Assembly: GCF_000377565.1 (NCBI RefSeq)
Contig: NZ_KB898353.1
Span: 310,001-374,000, forward strand
Origin: Rhizobium sp. 2MFCol3.1
Lineage (GTDB): Bacteria; Pseudomonadota; Alphaproteobacteria; Rhizobiales; Rhizobiaceae
Length of the DNA stretch: 64,000 nt
Reading direction: 5' to 3'
Shown: positions 13,301 through 25,300 of the stretch, in pieces
Position numbering within the stretch: the stretch's first letter is position 1
Layout: each line of letters starts with the position of its first letter
Notes under the pieces: generated by a model
What the model was told of the DNA's origin: nothing
Seen by the model: the letters and a program-made list of their open reading frames with translations, nothing else
The model's database searches: none
Made by a program: the position numbers and the translations under genes

Positions 13301-16300
13301 GCCTGTTGCCGTCAACGACAGCTTCACCACGCCTGAAGATACGGCCGTGACCTTCGATGTCCGCGGCAACGACAGCGACGTGGATGGCGATGCACTCAAT
13401 GTGACCGCGATCAACGGCACCGCGATTGCGTCCGGCGGGTCGGTGGCCATCACCGGCGGCAGCGTCAGGCTCAATGCGAATGGCACGCTGACCTTCACGC
13501 CGGCAGCCAACTACAACGGCACCCCATCCTTCACCTACACCATTTCAGACGGCAATGGCGGCACCGCGACGGCCACGGTCAATGGGACCGTCACGCCGGT
13601 CAACGACGCGCCCGTCGCCTCCGATACCACGGTCTCGGTCGATGAAGATGGGGTGATCTCGAGCACCCTGCCGACAGCAACCGACGTGGACGGCGATGCG
13701 ATCACCTATGCCGCCGGCAGCACCACGCCTGCTCATGGCACCGTTGTCGTCAATCCAAATGGCACCTACAGCTACACGCCATCGGCCAATTTCAACGGCA
13801 CCGACCGGTTCACCTATGTCGTCAGCGACGGCAAGGGCGGCAGCAACGAGTATACGGTCACGGTCAATGTCGCGAGCGTCAACGATGTGCCGGTCGGCAC
13901 TCCGCTTCCGGCCCGCTCGGGCGCCGATGGCGCAGCCGTCACCTTCGATGTCTCCGGCTTCTTCACGGATGCCGACAACGACACGCTGACCTATTCGGCA
14001 AGCGGCCTTCCGGTCGGCCTCTCGATCAACGCCGCCGGTGTGGTCACGGGAACGATCGATCGCCAGGCGAGCGTCGGCGGGCCAACGGGCAATGGCGTCT
14101 ACACGGTGACCATCAGCGTCAGCGACGGCCATGGTGGCACGGCCAGCCAGAGCTTCTCCTTCTCGGTCAGCAACCCGCCGCCGATTGCCGTCAACGATGC
14201 GGTCACCGCGACGGAAGATACGCCGCTGACCTTCAATGTGCTCGATGGTTCGGCGAGCGGCGGTGTGCCTGATAGCGATCCCGATGGAGATCCGCTGACG
14301 GTCACGGCGGCCAGCGCCGCCAACGGCACGGTGACGCTCGGCTCCGGCGGCCAGATCACCTATCAGCCGAACGCCAACTTCAACGGCACCGATACGATCA
14401 CCTACACGATCTCCGACGGAAACGGCGGAACGGCGACCGCGACGGTCACCGTCACCGTGCTCGCGGTCAACGACGCGCCGGTCGGCCAGCCAATCGCCGA
14501 CCGCACGAGAAACGACGGCGATACCGACAGTCTCAATATCTCCGCCTTCTTCTCGGATGCCGATGGCGATCCGCTCACCTATGCCGCGAGCGGCCTGCCC
14601 GCGGGGTTGACCATCGACCCGGCCACCGGCCTGGTCTCCGGTCGCATCGCGCCGGAAGCCTCCGGCCCGACCGGCGAGGCTGTCTATACGGTGACGGTGA
14701 CGGCATCGGACGGCAAGGGCGGCACGACCTCGGTCACCTTCCACTACACCATCCTCAATCTGCCGCCGATCGCGCGCGACGATTTCGCGACCACAAACGA
14801 GGATACGCCCGTCGATATCGACGTGCTCGCCAATGACGGCGATCCGGATGGCGACAATGACGAGGTCATCCGCGTCAACAATGTGGTGCTGCAGTTGAAC
14901 GGCCCGGCGGTGGCGACGACGAACGGCACGGTTCGACTGGTCGCCGGCCCCACCGATCGGCCGGTGCTGCGCTTCACGCCAAATGCGAACTATAATGGCC
15001 AGGAGAGCTTCAGCTACTCGATCGACGACGGCAATGGCGGCGTCGATACCGCGACGGTGACGATCACGATCATCCCGCAGAACGACGCGCCCGTGGGGAC
15101 CAAGCCGATACCCGATCGCGTGCGGGCCGATGGCCAGCAGCTGATCTATCGCGTCTCGGATTTCTTCGACGATCCCGATGGCGATACGCTGAACTACACG
15201 ATCACGGGCCTGCCCGACGGCTTGAGTTTCGACGCGGCAACCGGCCTCATCTTCGGCACGATCGATCACGACGCCAGCCAAGGCGGCACTTCGGGCGTCT
15301 ACCAGATCACTGTGACTGCGCATGACGGGGCGAACGGGACGGGTGCGTCCGTATCCCAGAGCTTCGAGCTCCAGGTGACCAATCCGGGTCCAACCGCCGT
15401 CAACGACAATCTCGCGATCAACGAGGATCAATCCGCGACGTTCAACGTTATCACCGGCGCGGGAACGGCGAGCGGCACCGCCGGGGCCGACACCGATCCG
15501 GATGGCGACACGCTGAGCCTGATCGCCGCCTCTGCCGGGCACGGGACGCTGACTTTTGCGGCGAACGGTTCGATCACCTACGTCCCGGCCGCCGATTTCA
15601 ATGGTACCGACACGATCATCTACACCATCTCCGACGGGCAGGGCGGCGTCTCGACGGCGACTGTTACGATCACGATCAATGCCGTCAACGATGCGCCCGA
15701 TGTCAGCGGTCCGCTGCCGGTCCAGATGGACAGCGACGGCCAGACCGTCTCCTTCGACGCCGGCATCTATTTCTCCGATCGCGATGGCGATACGCTGAGC
15801 TATGCCGCGTCCGACCTCCCGCCCGGCCTGCAGATCGATGCCGCGACCGGCGTGATCTCTGGTCCGCTTCCGAACAACGCCTCGCGCCCCGAACCCTATG
15901 TCGCGACGATCACGGTATCGGACGGACATGGCGGCACGATCTCGCGCACGATTACTTGGATCATCAGCAACTTCCCGCCCAAGGCGTTCAGCGATTCTCT
16001 GTCGGTCGGGCAAAACGCCGGCGGTGGCGGCAATGCGCTGACCAATGACACGGACCCCGATGGCGACACCCTGACCATCGATCGGATCAACGGCCAGGCG
16101 GGCAGCGTCGGCCAGGCGGTCGCCGGTTCGAACGGCGGAACCTTCATTGTCAACGCCACCGGCGTTTACACCTTCAACCCGGGCACCGATTTCGCCGATC
16201 TTCGCGCCGGCGAGACCCGCACGACATCGGTCACCTACCGCGTGACGGATGCCGATGGCGAAAGCGATACGGCGACGATCACCGTCACTGTCACCGGCGT

Positions 16301-19300
16301 GAACGACAATCCGACCGCAACGCCCATTCCCGCTGTGACGCTTGCTGATGGCCAGTCGCTCAATGGAAAGCCGATCGACGTCAGCGATTTCTTCAGCGAC
16401 GTCGATGGCGATACGCTGACCTTTACGGCATCCGGCCTGCCGGCAGGCCTGTCGATGGACGCGAATGGGGTTATCACCGGCACGATCGCCGCGGACGCGT
16501 CGAAAGGCGGCCCGATCTATACGGTAGCCGTTGTGGCGAACGACGGCCAGGGCGGCACGTTCAGGACGACGTTCAACCTCACCGTCACCAATCCGGCTCC
16601 GACCGCCGTCAACGATACGGCGACCACCCTTGAGGACGTGCCTCTTCTCAACATCAACGTGCTTGGAAACGATACCGATCCTGATGGCGATGTGCTGACG
16701 ATCGATCCTGATTTCCCGCCGCAAGCCGGCCACGGCACGGTGACGGTCAATAGCGATGGAACGCTGAACTATACGCCTGCAAAAGACTTCAACGGCATCG
16801 ATACCGTCGTCTATCGCGTGACCGATGGCCAAGGGGGCCTCAGCACTGGCGTGCTGACGATCACGGTCGGTGCCCAGAATGACGCGCCGATCGAAACCCC
16901 GATCGCCGACATGGAACGCAATGACGGCGACACGATCAGCTTCGATATTTCGAGCTATTTCGCCGATCCCGAGGGCGGCGTCCTGACATACGACGTTCAA
17001 GGCTTGCCACCGGGCCTGACCTTCGATCCTGCGACCGGCATCATCAGCGGCCGGATCAGCGCCGGCGCATCCGGCCCGATGGGCCTGTCCAATTACCTGG
17101 TCAGGGTCATCGCGACCGACGACGGCGGCCTCACCGCCGAATCCGATTTCACCTACGTCATCCGCAATATCGCGCCTGATGCAATGAACGACACCGCAAG
17201 AACGCTGGAGGACACGCCTGTCGATATCGACGTGCTCGCCAATGATGTCGACACCGACGGCGATGCCAAGAGCATCGTCCTCGTCAACGGCGTCAACCTG
17301 AGCGTCGATGGCGCGGCCGTGCCGATTTCCAACGGCTCGGTGCAGCTCGTGCTGGTCAACGGCGCGCAGGTGCTGCGCTTCACGCCTGCTGCCAACTACG
17401 CCGGCACCGCGTCCTTCACCTACACGATCAGCGACGGCAATGGCGGCAGCGACACGGCGACGGCGACGGTCACGGTCGATCCCGTCAACGACGCGCCCGT
17501 GGCGACCCAGATCCCCGATCGCGCTCAGGCCGATGGCTCGGCCGTCAGCTTCGATGTCAGGGGCTTCTTCAGCGATGTCGATGGCGACACGCTGGCGATC
17601 TCTGTCAACGGCCTGCCGCCGGGCCTCGGCTTCGATCCGGCCACCGGTCTCATCAGTGGCACGCTGGATGCGAATGCATCGGCGGGCAGCCCATACACTG
17701 TCGTCGTATCAGCCGACGATGGCCATGGCGGCCAGGTCTCGACGCAGTTCGTTTTCTCTGTCAGCAACCCCGCGCCGATCGCCGCCAACGACGCGGTCGC
17801 GACCAATGAAGATACAGCCGTCACCTTCAACCCGATCACCGGCGTCGGCACGACCGGCGGTGGCGTGGATGTCGATCCCGACGGCGATCCGCTGACGATC
17901 GTGGCGATCGACGGCCAGCCGATTGCCACCAATGGCACGGTTGCTGTTGCGGGCGGCGTCATCCGCCTCAACGGCGATGGATCGCTGACCTTCACGCCAA
18001 CGGCCGATTTCAACGGCACGGTGCCGCTGACCTACCGCATCAGTGACGGCAATGGCGGCTTTGCGGAAGCATCGATCGTCATCACCGTCGCGGCGGTGAA
18101 CGATGTTGGCGTCGTCGATCTCAACGGCGCCGGCGCTGGCGTCGATATCGCCGTCTCCTTCAATGAGGGCGATGCGCCGGTCGCGATCGCCAGCGGCGAT
18201 GCAACCGTGTTCGATGTCGAGAACGGCATCACATCGCTCAACGTCGCGCTTGGCGGCTTTGCCAATGCAGGCTCCGAGATCATCCACCTGAACGGCTCCG
18301 TCGATATCGTCTACGGTACGGCCAACACCGGCACGATCATCTTCGGCGGCACGACCTTCCGCTTCAGCTATGACGGTGCCAATGCGCTCGCCATCACCAA
18401 TGCTGCCGGCGGCACGATGGGCAACGCGGCGACCAGTGCCCTGCTGCGCGCCATTCAATATGAAAACAGAAGCGACAACCCGACCACGGGGGATCGCACC
18501 GTGTCGATCACGGTGACCGACGATGGCGGCGCGACGTCGGCCGCGGCGGTCGCGACCATCTCGATCGGTGCCGTCAACGACGCGCCTGTCGCCGTCGATG
18601 ACACGGCGACCACAGATGAGGACACCGCCATTGTCGGCGCCGTGCCCGGCGTACTGGGCAACGATACAGACGCTGACGGCGACGCGCTCGTTGTCTCGGC
18701 TGTTGGCAACGGCGCGCCCGGCGCGGCGGTCGCCGGCTCGACAGGCGGCAGCTTCGTGATCAACGCCGACGGCAGCTATCGCTTCGATCCCGGCGCCGAT
18801 TTCCAGAGCCTCAAGGCCGGCGAAACACGGGTTACCTCCGTCACCTACGCGGTATCGGACGGCCATGGCGGCACGGCGAACGCCACGCTGTCGGTCACTG
18901 TCGTCGGCGTCAACGACGCGCCGATCGGAAGTGATGGGAGCTTCCAGACCGCCGAGGATACGGTTGCGACCGGCTTCCTGCCCACCGCAAGCGATCCCGA
19001 TGGAGATGCGCTGACCTATGCCATCGCCACTCCGCCCGCCAATGGGGTGGTCACGATCAGCGCCGACGGCAGCTATCGCTACACGCCGCCGGCCAACTTC
19101 AACGGCAGCGACAGCTTCACCTACAGCGTCTCCGACGGCCGCTCGACGGTCACTTACACCATGGTCGTCACCGTCACGCCAGTCGATGACGCACCGGTGG
19201 GTACGCCGATCGCCAACCAGGCCTATCAGGATGCGCAGACCATTAGCTTCGATGTCTCGGGCAACTTCAGCGATATTGATACGCCAAGCCTGACCTTCAC

Positions 19301-22300
19301 CGCGACGGGCCTACCGACAGGTCTCTCGATCTCCTCACAGGGCGTCATCACCGGAACGGTCGACCGCGACGCGTCGCAGCTTAATGGCGGCGCTTACTCG
19401 GTCACGGTTTCCGCCAGCGACGGCACGAGCTCGGCGAACCAGACCTTTATCATCACGGTCACCAACCCGGCGCCCATCGCCCGCGACGATGCCGCCAGCA
19501 CCGGCGAGAACGTTGATATCGCCGGCTCGGTCTTCGCCGATAACGGCAATGGCGCGGACAGCGATCCGGATGGCGACACGATCGTGGTCAGCGCCGTCAA
19601 CGGTGTTGCCGGCAATGTCGGCGCGTCGATCGCAGGCTCGGCGGGCGGGCGTTTCGTGATCGGCACCGATGGCAGCTACACATTCGTGCCGGGCGCCGAC
19701 TTCGACAATCTGAAGGCCGGCGAACAGCGCACCACCAGCATCACCTACACCATCTCCGACGGCCAGGGCGGCACATCGACCGCAACCTTCACGGTGACGG
19801 TATCGGGCGCCAACGACCTGCCCGTCGGCTCCGACATCGCGGTCTCGACCGCCGAGGACACCGCCCTCAGCGGCCAGCTGCCGGCGGCAACCGACGTCGA
19901 TGGCGATCCGCTGACCTATGGGGTCGGCAGCCAGCCGGCGCATGGCAGCGTCACGATCGACCCGACCGGCGCCTACGTCTACACGCCGACTGCAGACTTC
20001 AACGGCGCTGACAGCTTCACTTATACGATCTCTGATGGAACCGCCGTCGTCACGCATACGGTGACGGTGACCGTCAACCCGGTCAACGACGCGCCGGTTC
20101 TGCAGGATGTCGCGGTCTCGATGAATGAAGACGGCACGGCGACAGGCCAGATCGTTGCCACCGATATCGACGACGCGCCGGCGATGCTGGTCTATGGTCT
20201 TCAGACCGCCGCCGCGAGCGGGACCGCCGTCGTCAACCCCGACGGCACCTACAGCTATACCCCCAATCCTGATTTCAACGGCACCGACAGCTTTGTCGTG
20301 GTCGTCACGGACCCGAGCGGCGCCACCGCCACGGCAACGATCACTATCACGGTGGGCGCGGTCAACGATCCGCCTGTTGCCGTCGACGATGCCGCCGCGA
20401 CCACCGAGAATACCGCGATTTCAGGTAACGTGATCGTCGGCGGATCGGGTGCCGACAGCGATCCGGATGGCGACACGCTGACCGTAGTCGGCGTCGGCGC
20501 GGCCACCGGCAATGTCGGTACTGCAATCCCCGGCCAGGGCGGCGGCAGCTTCCTGATCGCCGCCGACGGCTCCTATACGTTCGACCCCGGCACCGACTTC
20601 GACAGCCTTGCCGCTGGTGCAACCGCGACGACATCGGTGAGCTACACGATCTCCGATGGCCATGGCGGCGTCGCCACCGCAACGCTGACGGTCACTGTCA
20701 CCGGCCTCAACGACGCGCCGACTGCGCCGGCCTTGCCGCCGCAGGCAAGTCTCGATGGTGCCGCCATCGTGCTGCCTGTCGGTGCTCAGTTCACCGATGT
20801 CGATGGCGATCCGCTGACCTTCGATATCACCGGCTTGCCGCCGGGCCTCGTCTACAACACTCTGACCGGCGAGATCACCGGCAACATCCTCCCGAACGCC
20901 TCCGGCGCGATCGGCAGCGCGGTCTATAACGTCACGATCACGGCGAGAGACGGCCTCGGCGGCGAAGCCGTTCGCAGTTTTGCCTGGACGGTGACCAACC
21001 CGGCGCCGGATGCGGTCAACGATGCCTTCACGATGGACGAAGGTGGTCAGCTGAGCGGCTCGGTTCTCGTCGCCAACGGCAATGGCCCCGATACCGACCC
21101 CGATAATGATCCGCTCACCGTTTCACTGGTGACGAATACCGCGCATGGCGCTCTGGTGCTCAATCCCGATGGCACCTTCACCTACACGCCGACCGCAGGG
21201 TTCAACGGCACCGACAGCTTCGTCTATCGCATCGACGACGGAAATGGCGGCACCGATACGGCGACGGTGACGATCACCATCAATCCGGTCAACGACGCGC
21301 CTGTCGTCGTCAACGACAACTTCACCGTCGCCGAGGATGGCCAGGTGGTCATTCCGGTCCTGGCGAACGACAGCGATCCCGATGGCGATGCGCTGACGAT
21401 AACGGAGATCAACGGCCAGCCGATCAGCGTCGGCGGCAGCGTTGCGCTTGTGTCCGGAACGGTGACGCTGAATTCCGATGGCACGCTGACATTTGCGGCA
21501 GCACCCGATTTCGCGGGCAATGCCAGCTTCACCTACACGCTCTCCGACGGAACCCTGAGCGTGCAAGGCACGGTCAACGGCACGGTGACAGGCGTCAATG
21601 ACGCACCTGTTAACAGCCTGCCGACGACCTTCAACGGCACGGAGGATACGGCGCTGCCGCTTTCCGGCCTGTCGCTCTCCGATGTCGATGCCGGATCAGG
21701 CACGATGACCGTGACGCTCTCGGTCGATGCCGGCACGCTGACGGCTGCCGCCGGCGGCAATGTGGCCGTGACGGGCAACGGTTCGGGCGCGATCACGCTC
21801 ACCGGTACGCTCGGCGACATCAACGCTTATCTCGCCGGCGCATCGGCCCCGATCTATCATCCGCTCCTCAATTCCAATGCGCCGGTGACGCTGACCATGG
21901 TCACCAGCGACGGCGGCAATAGCGGCGCCGGCGGCGTCCAGACCGATACCGACCGGGCGACGATCATTCTCGCACCCGTCAACGACGCCCCTGTCGCGAG
22001 CGGCTCGATGATCCAGACGCGCGAAGATGTTCCGGTTTCGGGCGTGGTGGCCGCCACCGATCCGGATGGCGACCCGCTGACTTATGCGGTCGCAACAGGC
22101 CCGCGCAACGGCACCGTCGTCATCGACGCGGCCGGGCGCTACCTCTACTCGCCCAACACCGATTTCAACGGCACCGACAGTTTCGACATCAGCGTCAGCG
22201 ACGGACAGGGCGGTGTCACAACCGTCACGATCGCGGTGACCGTGACCCCGGTCAACGACGCGCCCGTCGGTTCGGATGCGACTGCGACGGTGGCTGAGGA

Positions 22301-25300
22301 CCAGACGCTGAACGGCCAGCTGCCGGTCGCAACCGATGTGGACAGCCCCAGCCTGACCTACGGGCTTGGCGGGCAGGCGGCGCATGGCACGGTGACAGTC
22401 AACCCCAATGGCACCTACAGCTACGTGCCGGCCGCGAATTACAACGGTTCCGACAGCTTCACCTACACCGTCTCCGACGGCCAGGCGACCTCGACCTATA
22501 CGATCTCGATCACCGTGACCGCGATCAATGATGCGCCCGTGAGCTCGGGAACCTCGATCTCCACCGAGGAGGACGAAACCGTTACCGGCCAGCTGCCAGC
22601 GGCCACCGACGCCGATGGTGACCCGATCACCTACGGGCTCGCCGCCCAGGCAGCCAACGGCACCGTGGTGATCAACCCAGACGGCAGCTACAGCTATACG
22701 CCTGCCCCCGGCTACAACGGCTCCGACAGCTTCAGCTTCAGCGTCTCGGATGGCAGGGATTCCACGACCTACGTGGTCAATGTCACCGTGGGTGCGGTCA
22801 ACGATCCGCCGAGCGGCTCCAATGCGGCGATCACCGTAGCGGAAGACGGTCTGGCCAGCGGAACGCTGCCGCTTGCGACCGATCCGGATGGCGATCCCCT
22901 GACCTATGGGCTCGGTGCGCCTGCCGCGCACGGCACGGTCACCGTCAACACCGACGGCAGCTATACCTATCGGCCAAACGCCAACTACAACGGCACCGAC
23001 AGCTTCACCTACACCGTCTCCGACGGCATCGATCAATCGACCTATACCGTCTCGATCACCGTGACGCCTGTCAACGACGCCCCGGTCGGATCGAACACCG
23101 CGATCACGGTATCCGAGGACGTGCCCTTCGACGGCGTGTTGCCGGCCGCCAGCGATGTGGATGGCGATCCGGTCCGCTATGCCGTCGGCACGCAGCCGAT
23201 GCATGGCTCGGTGACCGTCAATCCCGACGGAACCTACCGATACGTGCCGGCAGCCGACTACAACGGCACCGACAGCTTCACCTATCAGGTGACCGATGGC
23301 CAGGCGGTCTCGACCTACACGGTCGCGATCACCGTGACCGCGGTCAACGATGCGCCGGTTGGCAGCAATGTGTCGATCTCTGTCGATGAAGACGGTTCCG
23401 CGTCGGGAACGCTGCCGCGCGCGGTGGATGCCGATGGCGATCCGCTGACCTATCTGCTGCAGAACGGGCCGAGCCACGGCGTGGCCACCGTGCAGTCCGA
23501 CGGCCGCTACACCTACGTCCCCGCCGCCAATTTCTCTGGGACTGATACTTTCACCTACGCGGTGTCCGATGGCACTGTGCTGTCCGTCTACACGGTGACG
23601 GTGAACGTCGGTGCCGAAAACGATGCGCCGACGGGCTCGGATCTGGCAATCAGCATCTCCGAGGATACGAGCTTTACCGGCTCGCTTCCATCAGCCTCCG
23701 ATGCGGATGGCGACACCATCGTCTATGGCCTCGGCACGCCGGCCGCCCATGGGGCCGTCACCGTCAATCCCGACGGCACCTTCAGCTACGTGCCGCAGGC
23801 AAATTATGCCGGGCCGGACCAGTTCACCTACACCTTGTTCGATGGAACCGTGACGGTGACCTACACCGTCACCATCGACGTCCAGGGTGTGAACGACGCG
23901 CCGATCGGCGCCGATACGGCCATCTCGCTTGCCGAGGATACGCCCTTCTCAGGCCAGCTTCCGCCGGCCGTCGATCCTGATGGCGATCCGGTCACCTATG
24001 CTCTCGCCGGCGCGGCAAGCCACGGGACCGTCAGCATCAATGCCAACGGGACCTACAGCTACATCCCCGACAGCAACTTCAACGGCACCGACAGCTTCAG
24101 CTATTCCGTCAGCGACGGAACGGCGACCAACGTCTATCGCGTCTCGGTGACCGTCAGCGCCGTCAACGATGCGCCGATCGGGTCGGATACGTCGATCTCG
24201 GCGCAGCAGGGCACGATCGCGACCGGCAATCTGCCGCCGGCTTACGATATCGAGGGAAGCCCGGTCACCTATGGGCTTGGCGCGCAGGCCGCGCACGGCA
24301 CCGTGGTCATCGGAGCCAACGGCAGTTATTCCTACCAGCCCAATAGCGGCTTCAGCGGCAGCGATCAGTTCACCTACACCGTCTCCGACGGAACGGCGGT
24401 GTCGATCTACACCGTCACCGTCTCCGTCGGCGCCGTCAACAGCGCGCCCTCCGGCCAGGACACGACGCTGACCGTTTCCGAGGATACGCCGTTTACCGGC
24501 CAGCTGCCGGTCGCGACCGACGCGGATGGCGACGCGCTGACCTACGGCCTTGCCGCGGGACCGGCGCATGGTGTCGTCACCGTTTCGGCGAACGGGCAAT
24601 ATTCCTTCACGCCCGATCGCAATTTCAACGGCACCGATCAGTTCAGCTACTCGGTCAGCGATGGCCGGGCGACCGTTGTCTACCGCGTGTTCGTCACGGT
24701 CACGCCCGTCAACGACGCCCCCGTCGGATCGGATACCGCGATCTCGCTCGCCGAAGATACCACCTTCACCGGACGGCTGCCGACGGCCTCCGATGCCGAT
24801 GGCGATGCCATCACCTATGGCCTGGCGGCCGCTGCCGGTCACGGCACGGTCAGCATCAATGCCGATGGGACCTACAGCTACACGCCCAACGGAAACTTCA
24901 ACGGGACCGACAGCTTCAGCTATTCGGTGAGCGACGGTACCGTCACCAACATCTATCGCGTAACCGTGACCGTGACCGCCGTCAACGATGCGCCTGTCGG
25001 GTCGGATACGTCGATCTCGGTGCAGGAGGGAACGGTCGCCACCGGCACCCTGCCGCCGGCCTTCGATGTCGAGGGATCACCGGTCACCTATGGTCTCGGT
25101 GCCAATCCCGTCCACGGCACCGTTACCATCGATCTGAACGGCAACTACACCTACCAGCCAGACGCTGGCTTCAGCGGCGCCGACCAGTTCACCTATACGG
25201 TTTCCGATGGCACGGCGACCTCGGTCTATACCGTGACGGTCTCCGTCGGCGTGGCGAATGGTGCACCTGTCGGCAGCGACGCGACGCTGACGATTGCCGA

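Noticed and set aside
13545..17000. Minus-strand open frame of 1151 codons (and others of 640 and 593) inside the giant gene
   Set aside because: Arg/Asp/Gly-rich shadow frames produced by GC3 bias and the repetitive coding of the plus-strand gene; no domains and no ribosome-binding sites.
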